Assembly (NCBI GenBank): GCA_946122785.1
Contig: CAMGYJ010000006.1
Coordinates: 44,722,066 to 44,786,065, forward strand
Source: Linum tenue
Taxonomy: Eukaryota > Streptophyta > Magnoliopsida > Malpighiales > Linaceae
DNA: 64,000 nucleotides
Direction: 5' to 3'
In this document: positions 1 through 11,770 of the stretch, one piece after another
Position numbering within the stretch: the stretch's first letter is position 1
Layout: each line of letters begins with the position of its first letter
The notes under the pieces: model-generated
What the model was told of the DNA's origin: nothing
The model's database searches: none
The model's input: the letters and a program-made list of their open reading frames with translations, nothing else
Made by a program: the position numbers and the translations under genes

Positions 1-1028
1 TGTATAAAGTCATCATAATCATGGTTGTGTTCATGCATGTCGATAAGGCCACTAGGGAAGTCGTACGACCATACACTTTACCCTGCTTTATCATTTTGGT
101 CATTACTCCCTTGATACGTAACCAAATAAGTTGATTCTTGTTGCTACTGAAACTAGATTAATAGGTCCAAAACATATCCAAATTTCAGACCATTTGGATC
201 AGCCGTTTGAGCCCGGAAATCATTTTAAGTTGACGTTTCAAAACTGTCAGTTACTTTCTTTTCACTTCAAATCCAACTCCCCTACTTCTAACAATTGTTC
301 CTGACCACTCCGACATCAAAACTACGTTCCGAACGGTCACTTCGAATCCAACCTAATATAATTACCATTATACCAAATTTCTAGAACGATCCAACGACTG
401 GTTCGCACAGGATCTTAACTCTAATCAATTGTCCTGCTACAGGAAAAACAGTGTCGCACCCCTTCTGTCCAGCGACATTCCTCGATGAACTAGAGATCAT
501 AATGATGAGCCCAATGGTCCAATCACAAAAAAGGAAGTGTGGAACACAACCTCCTAATCTTAGGACGATCCAACGGCTCGAGTGTCCGGAATCGTCCTTC
601 CCACAAGTTGTCCTGCTGCTGGACGAAAATTGGCACCCCCCTTTGTTTCCTTCTTCTTCTTCTTTCTTTCCTTAATATCCTTTCTTTCTATCTCTCTACT
701 CCTTGTTTCTGAAAATGGGGATGGTGGTTTTAGGGTGGGAAAACCAGGTGGAAGAAAGAGAGCAAGAGAGGGACGCGAGAGAGAGTGACGGAAAGAGATG
801 AGAAGAAAATGAGAGAGAAGAGGGAAGGGGCAGATTTTTATCTTCCCTTCTCTAGAATTCTCCAACCCTCCAAATTGCCCATTTGGCCCTAAACTTGCCT
901 TCTTTTGCAATTAAGTATAAAACTTTCACTATTCACTTCCTGTTTTGGTTCAAAAGACCAATTTTTGTAACCCGGTCACAATCACGTCATTATGATGTAA
1001 TAATTTGTATGAGGGCAGGGATGTTACA
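1..1028 (+). repeat. Probable LTR remnant of a gypsy-type retrotransposon
   Basis: No credible gene is seen. The stretch has a purine/pyrimidine-rich tract at about 645-840 and ends with a purine-rich run followed by GATGTTACA (1020-1028). Plant gypsy LTRs of the Tekay/Del type often end this way, so I read this as the 3' part of an LTR whose start lies before the window. No second LTR or internal domain is visible here, so this is inference from the terminal motif only. Confidence 0.35.
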
Positions 1029-2131
1029 TTAAATGTACGGTGCGACGCACCATTTTAGTTTGACAGGTTAGCCGTTAACTAATCATTGTTTGTTTAAAGT
1101 GAACAATTAAGACGGCGATACCTGTCTAACTCTTGTAATCCGGATTAAGAACTGAATATAAAACTAAAAGAACAGCTGAGCTGCTGGGTAGGTTTTCCAC
1201 CACCCAAAATTGATTCTTCTGAGAAATTTCACAAAAGTTAAGGAAGAGAATCGAAGAAGTGCACCCAATCAAGGAATCATAGCGAACCAAGAGAGAAGTC
1301 GTCTTTGAGGGAGACTCAGGACTCTTTTCGGGGTCGAGCGAGGAAGAAGAATGTGACCAAAGTAATGGGATCAGAAGGTGGCGACAGATGGGTGTGGCTT
1401 CAAATCGACGGGAATTAGTCATATGGTTGGTGGAGAACTCGGTGTTGTTTCGAAGAGGGGAAAACCTGGACATGATTCGGCCCCTCCATCGTTAACTTGG
1501 GATTGATATTATCCTCAAAATCGGAGCACAGCTACGGTAATCATGACTGATATGGGAGGGATATCAGAAACAATAACCCCTTGAAGCAGTGGCAATCGAA
1601 GCAGATACTAGGTTCGTGAAGGAAATGAGATTGACGATTCGCGAGGAGCAGAGGTGACAGTTTCAGGCCAGGCTGCACGATTTTCAGAATGTAGACAGGA
1701 ATAGTAGATGGAGCAAGTAATTAATTTTGGCCCATGGAGAAGCCCAACTTCCTGCCTCAAAGCCAACATTAGGGTTGGAAGTTTGGATTGCGGGTTGTGG
1801 ATAACCCGCAAACCGCACCACACTTCACTCATTGTGGGTAACCATAACCACAAGTTGTGGGTAGTGGGTTGGGTGTGGGTAGTAAAATAATAATTTTTGT
1901 AGTTAGTGGTTATCTACTACCCACTACGTTAACCCACAAAATCCATAATATACATATTTGGTGGATCCTTCACAACCAACTCCTCCTAGCCTTATCTCTT
2001 GACACGTATCCCATAAAACTCTCCTCATTCAGTCCAGGGGTATAGGAATAACCTCCCTTCATGGCCACATAAAGATGTTGTGACAATTACCCACCAATCC
2101 ATGTACACGAATCACTTTTACATTTACATGT
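1029..2131. other. Intergenic DNA with a degenerate TGGGTAG-rich patch
   Basis: No gene is supported. At about 1785-1950 the words GTGGGTAG/CTACCCAC and GGTTGTGG/CCACAAC recur in both orientations, resembling the interior of the small hAT elements elsewhere in this window, but I found no clean terminal repeats or 8-bp target duplication. The rest looks unstructured. Confidence 0.4.
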
Positions 2132-2136
2132 GTAAG

Positions 2137-2916
2137 TGTAATCAGAGAACAACACTGTGAGGAGAGAAGATGAAAATGACGATTGAGGGAAATGAACAGG
2201 CAATTAGGGATTTTGACTTGATAGTCTCTATCAGCAATTGAACCGGTTTGCACTTATCGGTCAGAACCCACAACTCGTTTTATTAACAGGACTGAAGTCT
2301 GGTCGAATGGGCTTTACTAACTCAAGCCCATAGATCATAAAGACTGATCCAAAACTTGAAACAGTCTCGGCCCAAGCCAGAGGACTGTCGAGCCAGAGGA
2401 TTGCAAAACAGAGAGTTGAGACGAGGAGGAAAGAAGCAGAGCAGAAAGTAAAGTGCACAGCGGATTTTTAACGAGGTTCGTCACAGGGCTACTCCTCGTC
2501 CCAGGATAGTACCACTATCCTGAGAGACACTTTGATTTTCGTTTAATGACTCAAGGAAATAACAAACGAAAGACAATACAGACTCTGGTGAGAAAATCAA
2601 AATGTCACAAGACCCAGAATTCGCGTAGGAATTCTTTACACCCTTTGATCAAGCTGAACCTATTCCTCAGTTTGATTCAAAGCCATTGATTCCAAACCCA
2701 ATCCCTAGCCCTTTGCCACAGAGGAATTCATGTTTGCTTCAGTACCGAGACCTCCCTCTGCTACTCCTTTAAGTAGATGTTGTAATAGCCGTTGCTGTTT
2801 GAAATTGTGCAGAAAGGGTAAGTCGAGCAGCTGTTCCTTGAATCGTGGTTGATTGATCCGCTCCCCCTTGATTGGTGATTTGGCAATCTTCCAACTTGAT
2901 TCTTACTACCTCAACA
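2137..2916 (-). repeat. 3' LTR of the copia element
   Basis: Positions 2293-2916 match 8532-9197 almost base for base, apart from an indel of about 42 bases that is present only in the right copy (near 8615-8655). The inner end carries the TG...CA terminus next to the polypurine tract at 2917. The outward extension from 2292 to 2137 is inferred from the GTAAG target duplication at 2132-2136. Confidence 0.75.
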
Positions 2917-2928
2917 ATCTCCCCCTAA
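2917..2928 (-). other. Polypurine tract of the copia element
   Basis: On the minus strand a run reading TTAGGGGGAGAT directly precedes the TGTTGAGG start of the 3' LTR. This is the expected position and composition for the plus-strand primer, and G-rich tracts of this kind are typical of Sireviruses. Confidence 0.8.
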
Positions 2929-3271
2929 GTTGGAGATTGCCAATTGTCCGCTTGAAACCTTGAAACCTGCAAAACTGAACCCACCTTTCCATGCAAGCAA
3001 AAACTATGCAGACTAAACAGTTCAAGCATTCTCAGCAAAGATTGAGGAAAAAACCACCAAGCATACAGCAATCCAAAACTAGATCGTTCAGAACCCTAGC
3101 AAGTGTTTTACCAAGCATTCAGCAATCCAAAACCAGATAGTTTAAACACTCAGCAAGAGTTCAGCAGAGAAAACAGAAAGGTCAACCAACCAGCTGGAAA
3201 AAGACACATCCAGCAAACCAAAGGTCAAAACACACAATATCAAAAGAAAACTAATCGGATCCATAAGTCTT

Positions 3272-4207
3272 CTAAAGGTCAGCAAGCACATCACTTAATG
3301 AAGGCAATTCTGAATCAGAATCATCACTGTCACTGCTGCTGCTGTCACTGCTGCTGCTGCTAATCCACTGAACTTCTATATCCTGATTTGGTTCTTTTTC
3401 TTCTGCAGGTTCCTCCACTGGTTCTTCTGAGTCTGAGTCAGAATCATCTGAGTCAGAGTCAGAGTCATCCTCCCCCTCAACGGCAATGGCAATCTCGTCT
3501 AGGACATCATAAGCAGTGATGAAAACAGTGGGCGTGGTGGAGCGGAAGGGGTTAAGTGAAATTTCTAGACGAGTGATAACTGATAAGTCGAGTAAGCAGA
3601 GGGCCAAAAAGAAGATGACCAAGGTATTCGAAGTACTGGAACATGTACAGATGCCCAAAAAGCATATGAGAGTAATCAAGAGGGACATTGTTCACAACAT
3701 GTTGAATGACCCAGAGATCCAAGGGATTGACTCGATCTAGAAGAACAGTCCTAGGAAGGAAGCGATGAGTGAGAAAAAAATGAAAAGTTCGAATGGCAGG
3801 AAGCAGGAAGGTGGTGGGAAGAGTGAGCAGAGCATCAGGAGTATGGCCAGTTAGATGCACAAACTCATGCTCGATTTTGAAGTTGAACAGCACAAGCTCA
3901 GACTCATGAGCTAGAATTTCACCAACCTGGGGAATAGCAAGCAGACGCCTAAGATCATCTATGGGTAAAAAAGTCGAACAGCTTCAGGGCAAATATGCTC
4001 TAGGGTTTCATCAATCAAAAAATCCCATCCTAAATTGTGAATAAGTTGAGTGAAGCCGAGACCATACTCATCTAGACCAGCAAAAGGGATTTGATAGGTG
4101 GGAATAATAGGGCGACGGGCATAAGAAACTGCATGCCTATGAGCATTGGCAGGGATAGGATCATGAAAAAGAGTACCTGTGTAGGTGATGGAGAATTCAA
4201 GCACCAT
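3272..4207 (-). pseudogene. Extra ORF between pol and the 3' LTR: 'putative plant transposon protein'-like, frameshifted
   Basis: Two overlapping minus-strand frames make up this ORF. The first (4207-3959) ends ...CPEAVRLFYP. The second picks up just after a run of six T bases and continues through IDDLRRLL at about 3962 down to about 3552. The second frame contains HRFLPRTVLLDRVNPLD and FEYLGHLLFGPLLTRLI. Its C-terminal part (about 3480-3272) is an acidic Ser/Asp/Glu tail (SSSSDSSSSDSDDSDSE) encoded by CTG-like triplets and read in another frame. The pattern (GW...CPE.VR.FY, then RFLPRT...) is what I recall for the plant family annotated 'putative plant transposon protein' (Pfam PF20167). 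Its position downstream of pol in the same orientation is where some Sireviruses carry an env-like ORF. I see no signal peptide or membrane segment, so a function in entry is not supported. Between pol and this ORF (4208-4378) nothing is recognised. Confidence 0.6.
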
Positions 4208-4378
4208 TGGGAATTCTAGACAAGACGACTAAGACTCAAAAACAATCGATGAATGACTGCGGACTACCACACAGACCTATAAATAGCTTACCAAATAACA
4301 AAGAAAAGGAAAACACACTAAAAAGGAAGAGACACAAAGGGAAAGCAAAAACAAAAAAGTAAAGAAAAGAGCATGCAA

Positions 4379-7014
4379 TCAGAACAGATTCTCCAGATTC
4401 TCTGGAGATCGAAGCCCGAGTTCATAGCATAGGAAAGTGAATCGTTCTGCATTTAATGGTTTAGTAAATAAATCTGCCAGTTGGAACTCAGTTGGAATGT
4501 GATTTAATTGAATTAATTGCTGCTCGACTAATTCCCTAATGAAGTGAAACTTAACTTCTATATGCTTGGTTCTGGAGTGCTGGATAGGGTTTTTGGACAT
4601 ACATATAGCACTAGTGTTATCACATAATAAAGGAATGGTCGAGGTATTAATTTTGTAGTCCAGCAGTTGATTTTTAAGCCAAATAAGCTGTATAGCAGCT
4701 TCCTGCTGCAATGTACTATGCTTCTGCAGTGGAAAGGGCCACTGCTCCCTACTTCTTACAGGACCAGGAAACTAGAGATGTACCTACAAATTGACAAGTA
4801 CCTGTGGTACTTTTTCTATCAGACAGGCTTCCAGCAAAATCAGAATCACTATAACCTAGTAAATTGAAGCTATCATGATGAGGGTACCACAATCCTACCT
4901 CAGGGGTTCCTTTTAGATACCTAAAGATTCGTTTTACAGCACTAAGATGGCTTTCCTTGGGTGCTGACTGAAACCGAGCACAAAGGCCCACACTGTGTTG
5001 GATGTCTAGTCTACTAGCAGTCAAGTATAGCAAAGATCCTATCATGCCTCGATATTTCTTTTCATCAACTGATGTTCCAGAGGGATCTTTGTCAAGTTTT
5101 AAGATTGGTGGCCATGGGAGTTGGGCTGGAGTTAATTGAGTTCATGTTGAATTTTAGAAGCATTTTCTGGAGGTATTTTGATTGGTTAATAAAGATGCCA
5201 GATGAGCTTTGCTTGACTTGTAACCCAAGGAAAAATTTTAACTCTCCCATCATGCTCATCTCAAAAACAGATTGCATGGTTTCACAGAACTCAGTGCATA
5301 ATTTGGGATCACTAGAGCCAAACACTATGTCATCTACGTAGACTTGAACAATAAGAATGTGACTTGACACATGTTTGATGAATAGAGTCTTATCTATACT
5401 GCCTTGAGTAAATGATTTTTCAATGAGAAATGAAGAAAGACGTTCAAACTAGGCTCTAGGAGCCTGTTTGAGGCCATACAGAGCTTTGTTTAACTTATAA
5501 ACATGATCTGGATGTTCAAAATCTATGAATCCTGGAGGCTGAGCTACATAGACTTCCTCATGTATCAAACCATTTAGAAATGCGCTTTTTACGTCCATTT
5601 GATATAAAGGAAATCCCATAAAACTGGCAAAGGCACACAAAAGTCTAATGGATTCAAGCCTTGCTACAGGAGCAAAGGTTTCATCAAAGTCCACACCTTC
5701 CTCTTGAAGATAGCCTTGAGCAACTAATCTTGATTTGTTTCTAACCACTACATTTTCTTCATTAGATTTATTGCGATAGATCCATTTAGTACCTATAACT
5801 ATAACATTTTCAGGTCTGGGAACCAAGTCCCAAACGTGCAAGTGCTCAAATTGATTTAATTCCTCTACCATAGATAGACCCCATTCTTCATCTTGTATAG
5901 CTTCTTTCCAGTTTTTTGGTTCAAATTGAGATACAAACGCATATTGGCCAGGAGTGTACTTACCTCTGGTTTGAAGACCATCACTTATTTTACCAATGAC
6001 TTGGCTCTCGGGATGTCTCTTCTGGATGTGAGGAGGGGCTTTTGGTACATCAGCAGTAGTTTCAGTGTTCTCAGGGATCTTAACTTGAGATTCAACCACT
6101 TGAGACTTTTCTGCATTAGCCTGTTCACTACATAAATCTTGAGAAGAGGAGGTGAGTTCACTTAGATCAATAGTCATTGAATTATCAGAATCAGTTGAAA
6201 CAGTTTCATTAAATTTGACATGAACTGATTCCTCTACTGTTCTAGTTCGTTTATTATAGACTCTATATGCTTGTCCTTTAGTTGAATAGCCAAGAAAGGT
6301 GGCAGGATCAGATTTAGCATCAAATTTACCTAGAGTATATTTTGTATTTAGAGTGTAACAAGGACATCCAAATCGGTGGAAGTAAGATATTTTAGGAGTT
6401 TTACCTTTTAGAATTTCATAGGGAGTTTTGTTTAATTGTCTTCTGATTAGAACTCGATTTGTGACATAACAAGCAATATTAACTGATTCAGCCCAAAAGA
6501 ATTTAGGTAGTTGATAATCTAATAGCATTGTTCTAGCACATTCTACCAGAGTTCTATTTTTACACTCAACAACCCCATTTTGTTGAGGTGAGCGAGGAGC
6601 AGAAAAGGTATGGACAATTCCAATTTCATCACAAAAATCTGCAAATTCATCAGAAATAAACTCACCCCCATTGTCACTTCTTATGATTTTCAAGGATTGT
6701 TTATTTCTAGTGACAAATGAACGAAATTTCTCAAAAGTCTCATCCTTGTGAGTTAAGAAGAATACCCAGGTGTACCTAGAGTAGTCATCAACCTGGACAA
6801 ATACATAATTTTTACCTCCTAGGCTAGTGACATTACAAGGACCAAATAGGTCCATGTGAATTAATTCGAAAGTTTTAGTGGTAGTGATGTCAAGTTTAGG
6901 TTTAAAACTCTTTCTTTTGTGTTTTCCAGCAGCACATGCATTGCAGAAAAATTCAGCTTTGTCTTTTAGCTTAGGTAACCCTCTAGCCAGATTGAATTTA
7001 GATAGAGTAGACAA
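4379..7014 (-). pseudogene. Copia pol: integrase, reverse transcriptase, RNase H (broken)
   Basis: Reading right to left on the minus strand: the integrase zinc region and core ([10 protein letters not shown], then SPQQNGVVE) at about 6990-6400, a GKF-type C-terminal region, and reverse transcriptase from about 5780 ([12 protein letters not shown], later YVDDIVFGS at about 5330). The copia connection then follows (MIGSLLYLTASRLDI, about 5045, and DSDFAGS...RKSTTG). RNase H ends the frame (DNTSAICMSKNP...RTKHIEVKFHFIRE, 4640-4510). Disabling changes I can see are a TAG in place of a conserved Trp after QAPRA (about 5449), a frameshift near 5092, and stops in SCKK*G and STAEA* near 4750-4710. 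The frame break from the upstream gag-protease ORF falls near 7010. Function is lost; this is an old insertion. Confidence 0.85.
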
Positions 7015-8577
7015 CTTAGCCTAACTAATGTGTCTAGTCTTTTATGCCACAGGAATTCGGATGATTGAGAAGATACTTGAAGGCATTTAGCATTAAGCAT
7101 GCTTGAGTCAGTCAAGTCAACAACATACATGTTATTGACTCTTTTTCCTATCAAAATAATCTTGTTTTCATTAATTTGTTCTACTGACCACTTATCATTT
7201 TCAAACATGACACGATTTCCATTGCTACAAAGTTGGCTTATGGATAGAAGATTATGTTTTAATCCATCTACTAGAAGAACATTATTTATCACAGTTAAGG
7301 AACTGTTTCCTATGCAACCAGACCCAATAATTTCACCCTGACTGTCATCCCCAAAGGTTACTTTTCCTCGAAGTTTCATTGTTAAAGAGCTAAATAGATG
7401 TTTCTTTCCAGACATATGATGAGAACATCCACTGTCAAGGTACCATTTAGAATCAGCTACGGAGAGATAAGAATTCTGACCTGATTTGAAGTTTAGTTCT
7501 GAATCATCTATCTTACCAAAAGCCATGAAAGCTTCTTCTTCTCCTTGATCTTCTTCTTCTTCTTCTTCTTCAGATTCATAATCACTCCAGGAGGTAGCCT
7601 TCATTGCCCATTCTTTTGCCTTTAAGGTGAGTGGACAGTTAGCCCTGATATGGCCAGGCTTCCCACATTTGTAACAGTCTTGAGATTCTTTGTCTTGACT
7701 ACCTGATTCAAAAGATCTGGTCTGCGGGACTCGCAACCTATTTTGAGAAAAGCTTTTGACTTTTTCAAAAGGGTTAGAACGATTATAAGAGTTTCTTTAA
7801 TTTCCCTTTTGTTTTTGCTCTTGTTTATATTTTAACATCCTATGAAATTTGCTACTGACCAGAGCAAATTCCTTCTCGAAATCTCTCCTAATTCAGAATC
7901 ATACTCATATTCTATAACTTGAGACTTGAAGGCTAATGATTTCTTTCTTTTTTATCATCTTTGTTAACCTGTTTAAGGACATGTTCATTGCTTAGCAGAG
8001 ATCCGACAAGTTCATCTATGGACAAGGTGTTCAGATTTCGAGCTTCCTCTATGGCTATTCTCTTAGAATTTTCCTATTTAGGAAGCCATTCTTTAGGAAG
8101 AGATCTTAGAATTTTCCTATTTAGGTCTTTAGCAAGGTATGTTTTTCCTAGACCTTTCAGTTTGTTAATCAGAAGAGTAAATCGAGAGTACATCTCGTGA
8201 ATTCCCTCACCTGGAGCCATGTCGAAACATTCATACTCGTGGACTAGGAGATCGATTCTGGTTTCCCTGATGTTTGACGACCCTTCGTAGGTGCTCTCTA
8301 GTGAGCTCCAGATTCCTTGAGCAGTTTCGCAGTGTTCCATCTTATCTGCCTCTTCGGGTGACATGGCCGTTTGCAGGATGTGCATGGCCCTTTGATTCAG
8401 TTGAGCGCTCTTCTTCTGAGCCGCCGACCAGAAGTTCTGTTGATCCGCATCCATCTCGAGCGGTCCATCGCGCACAACGATCCATAGTTCTTCGTCAACT
8501 CCCCAGAGAAAGGTGTAGCCTTGTTGAGGCATGAAGTCTGGTCGAATGGGCTTTACTAACTCAAGCCCATAGATCAT
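6966..8577 (-). pseudogene. Copia gag and aspartic protease (truncated, broken)
   Basis: The gag core runs from about 8535 (FLWGVDEELW, then TAQGIWSSLESTYEG and IRETRIDLLVHEYE) to LRSLPKEW at about 8085. It is homologous in pattern to the UBN2-type gag of plant copia elements. The reading frame runs without interruption out of the LTR (8577-8532), so the true N-terminus has been deleted. Frame is lost near 8070, where a word of about 22 bases (TCTTAGAATTTTCC...) is duplicated 45 bases apart. A downstream frame (7736-6966) carries the zinc knuckle CYKCGKPGHIRANC, a Glu-rich acidic stretch and the protease motif WYLDSGCSHHMSG, followed by the start of the integrase zinc region (LWHKRL). Confidence 0.8.
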
Positions 8578-9197
8578 AAAGACTGATCCAGAACTTGAAA
8601 CAGTCTCGGCCCAAGCTCGGAGAAGAAGGGACTGAATAGATCGTCTTCTTCACCAAGCCAGAGGAGTGTCGAGCCAGAGGATTTCAAAACAGAGAGTTGA
8701 GACGAGGAGGAAAGAAGCAGAGCAGAAAGTAAAGTGCACAACGGATTTCTAACGAGGTTCGCCACAAGGCTACTCCTCGTCCCAGGATAGTACCACTATC
8801 CTGAGAGACACTTTGATTTTCGTTTTATGACTCAAGGAAAGAACAAACGAAAGACAATACAGACTCTGGTGAGAAAATCAAAATGTCACAAGACCCAGAA
8901 TTCGCGCAGGAATTCTTTACACCCTTTGATCAAGCTGAACCTATTCCTCAGCTTGATTCAAAGCCACTGATTCCAAACCCAATCCCTAGCCCTTTACCAC
9001 AGAGGAATTCCTGTTTGCTTCAGTACCGAGACCTCCCTCTGCTGCTCCTTTAAGTAGATGTTGTAATAGCCGTTGCTGTTTGAAATTGTGCAGAAAGGGT
9101 AAGTCGAGCAGCTGTTCCTTGAATCGTGGTTGATTGATCCGCTCCCCCTTGATTGGTGATTTGGCAATCTTCCAACTTGATTCTTACTACCTCAACA
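8532..9197 (-). repeat. 5' LTR of the copia element, inner end deleted
   Basis: This pairs with 2293-2916. The outer end (minus-strand start) is TGTTGAGG and is followed by the target duplication GTAAG (9198-9202). At the inner end the LTR runs straight into gag coding sequence (ATGCCTCAACAAGG on the minus strand), and no tRNA-Met primer-binding site (TGGTATCAGAGC) is present. About 156 bp present at the end of the left LTR have no counterpart here. Confidence 0.8.
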
Positions 9198-9202
9198 GTA
9201 AG

Positions 9203-9734
9203 AACTATTCAGATTAATTAGTTGGAGTGGGGACCCTATTAGCTACACGTGGATCTGTGGAAGATTGAAGTTTAATTTTACCACCACTTCTCTTTGATCC
9301 CAACCAAATAACACCTCCCCAAAATCACCCCAAGTTACTCCACGTGGATAAAAAGGTTGTTCACCTGGTGTACTCCATTTTCATTAGGATCAACCACGTG
9401 GATATTCTAAAGATCCATTTTCTCTATATTTCTTCCACATGGCCAAGCAGGGGAAAGGTGTCATATAAAGCCAACATCTCTCATCCAACAAACCCCATTA
9501 TATAACCATGCAAATTGCAAAGATACGTACATGCATGAGATGGGTGAGTTATCAGGTGATCTCAAGCACCCCATCACCATTTATATACCTTGTTAACACA
9601 GTCAAAAATGGTATGGTAAAAGTTAATTTTATCCACCATTCAATTATAAGCCACCCTCCTTACATCTTTCTATCCAATATAGTCAAGACACATTCCTAAT
9701 ATCAAGCTACGTGGAAGAGAAAGGGCAATGTGGC
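9203..9734. other. Non-coding DNA with repeated CACGTGG (G-box) words
   Basis: No gene is supported. CACGTGG occurs at 9246, 9341 and 9395, with near-forms CACATGG (9436) and CTACGTGG (about 9708). The same words resume beyond the LINE at 11560 (CACGTGT), 11624 and 11799. G-boxes bind bZIP/bHLH factors, but without a promoter to attach them to, any role is a guess. Confidence 0.4.
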
Positions 9735-9741
9735 AAGTTAT

Positions 9742-11334
9742 GAACATCCTATTCATTGGGTCTCATGGAGGGGAATAGCTCAAAGTAAGTTCCATGGCGG
9801 TTTGGGATTTAGGGACTTTCAGGCGTTTAATCAAGCGCTCTTGGCAAAACAATGTTGGCGTATTTGGACTAATCCAGATACTCTGTTAGGCCAAATCTAT
9901 AAGGGCCGCTACTTTAGCTCTTCATCCATGCTAGAGGCTCGGGTGGGGTCCAACCCATCGTGGGGATGGCGAAGTCTACTTTATGGGCGAGATCTTCTCC
10001 TTCAAGGATTACGTTGGCAAGTAGGAGATGGCCATGATATCAATGCTTTCTATGATCTATGGATCCCAGCTCTAAAGCCAGAAAGCCCTATAATTAGGTT
10101 GGGTAACATTAACTCTGCTCCGCAAGTGTCCTTTTTTATAAGAGAGGGTATAGGGGAATGGCATGTGCCGCGCCTCCACTATTGTTTTGATGCCCAATCT
10201 GTTGACCTTATTTGTAAGATGGCTCTTCCGCGAAATGCTCAACCAGATACCAGAGTATGGCACTTCACCAAAAATGGTAAATATTCAGTCAAGACAGGAT
10301 ATCACTTGGCTTTAGAAGGTTTATTGATTCCAAATAGAAAATCTTTGGCTCATATTATTGATTCTTCCATTTGGAAAAAGACGTGGGTCATTGAGACTCC
10401 TCCAAAACTCAGATTCTTCATCTGGCAATGTCTCAAAGTGGTCCTCCCTACAACAGTGGCTCTCAAATCCCGCGGGGTTAATTGTCTAAGTCGTTGCCCT
10501 GTTTGTTGGAGGTTCCAAGAAGATATAGAACATTTGTTTTTTCGTTGCCCCCTTGCCATCCAACTTTGGTATTTTGTGGGATTAAGTGACTTACTGAACT
10601 CGGCCCCAAGAAGAAATTTTAGTTTGTGGTGGCGTCAAATTTTGCTAGATGAGCAGTCCCAAACCCATATTCTCCAGATAGTGTGCCTCCTGTGGAGAAT
10701 ATGGAAATCAAGAAATAAAGTGGTATTTGAAAATACCCAACCCCATGTCCGTTCGTTAGCCCGCCAGTTCTTTTTTCAAGTCCGCGAGGTTCTCTCTGCC
10801 CAGCCTGACTCGCCTCCCCTTCCTCGTGCTCCTGCCTCTGCTAGACCTCTTCTTTGGGATTGCCCGCCTCGAGACTCTTTGAAGATTAACTTTGATGCTG
10901 CTCTCCAAAGTGCTGGCTCCTCGTCTGGCCTGGTTGTCCGCGGCTCGGATGGGCATGTGCTTCTTGCCGTGGGTGCTCAGCATTATGGTATCTCGGATCC
11001 TTATCTTGCAGAACTCCTTGCAGCCAGGGATGCAATCTCCCTTGCAACTTCTAGAAGTTTGTCTCCGGTTATCATAGAAGGAGATGCAGAAGTGGTCTTC
11101 CGTCAGCTCAAGCTTCGATTGGTGGAGGATTCGATTGGTGGCCCCATTCTTCGAGATTGTTGTTTTCTTCTTGAGTCTTGTTCTCTTTGTATAGAATTTA
11201 GGGCAGTTCCGCGGACTGTCAACTGGGCTGCTCATAGAGTGGCACGTAAAGCCCTGCTGCTGTCCCGGCTAGAGTTAGTTTCTTTTGACTTTGTTGGTTG
11301 GCTTGTAAGTGGGATGGGAAGGGATTGTGGGTAG
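9742..11334 (+). pseudogene. LINE ORF2 C-terminal part: zf-RVT and RNase H domains, still open
   Basis: One uninterrupted frame of about 530 residues. It begins EHPIHWVSW, the usual motif after the RT thumb, then runs GGLGFRDFQAFNQALLAKQ and the zinc-binding reverse transcriptase region with CPVCWRFQEDIEHLFFRCP (CxxC...H...C). The C-terminal third is a plant-type RNase H: INFDAAL (first Asp), AELLAARDAI (Glu), EGDAEVVFRQL (Asp), ending with AHRVARKALL. No stop or frameshift in about 1.6 kb suggests a fairly recent insertion. It lacks its own start and promoter; the first residues of the open frame come from flanking DNA. Confidence 0.9.
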
Positions 11335-11387
11335 TGGTTCTTTCTAACTATGTTCTTGACATTTCTCGGGCAAAAAAAAAAAAAAAA
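9742..11387 (+). mobile_element. 5'-truncated LINE (non-LTR retrotransposon)
   Basis: The insertion starts inside the reverse transcriptase C-terminal region and ends in a run of 16 A (11372-11387). A duplication AAGTTAT flanks it at 9735-9741 and 11386-11392, two of its bases overlapping the tail. This 5' truncation with a poly-A tail and short target duplication is the standard product of target-primed reverse transcription. The upstream ORF1, endonuclease and RT core are absent. Confidence 0.9.
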
Positions 11388-11691
11388 GTTATCTCCCCCA
11401 CTTCTCATTGCATGGTCTAAATAATGATCGCTCAGCTTCCCACCTCGTGCTACTCCTTGACAAGTAGAAAACCAAGTTTGTTTCTCACTTACTTAAGACT
11501 TAAGAAGTTGGAGAATTTATCCTAAAGCACACAATCAACATGCTTATTTTGCCTTGTTACACGTGTATGTGAACTAACTTAGTCATAAGCTTAGTCTCCC
11601 ACTTACCCTAATCAAACCAATCACACGTGGAACTAATGGGGCTAAAGATGTCATTTTTACCACTAACCCTTTTAATAATTCATCCTATGCC

Positions 11692-11770
11692 TTTTGGATG
11701 ATGTAATTGCCGCTGAGGCTGATCTGTGATTTCTATGAAATCTGATTATCTCTAAAAAAAAAAAAAAAAA
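11692..11770 (+). mobile_element. Very short poly-A retroposon insertion with a 15-bp target duplication
   Basis: About 62 bases plus a run of 17 A sit between two copies of AATTCATCCTATGCC (11677-11691 and 11769-11783, overlapping the tail by two bases). The body ends TGATTATCTCTAAAA, like LINE 3' ends. It is either an extremely 5'-truncated LINE or a fragment of a SINE. Confidence 0.75.

Larger units (their letters stand above)
2137..9197 (-). mobile_element. Defective Ty1/copia (Sirevirus/Maximus-like) retrotransposon with an extra 3' ORF
   Basis: The element lies on the minus strand: 5' LTR at the right, then gag, protease, integrase, reverse transcriptase and RNase H, an extra ORF, polypurine tract and 3' LTR at the left. 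The order protease-integrase-RT is diagnostic of copia. The gag retains a CCHC knuckle and an acidic stretch typical of Sireviruses. A 5-bp duplication GTAAG flanks it at 2132-2136 and 9198-9202. The LTR homology stops at 2293/8532, but the left LTR probably continues to 2137, because only there does the GTAAG duplication abut a TG terminus. The right LTR then lacks about 156 bp at its inner end, together with the primer-binding site and the start of gag. Several stops and frameshifts break gag and pol, so the element cannot be autonomous. Confidence 0.9.

Noticed and set aside
3272..4207. Extra copia ORF as a viral-type envelope protein
   Set aside because: No signal peptide, transmembrane helix or glycosylation-rich ectodomain; the pattern fits a plant transposon-associated family instead.
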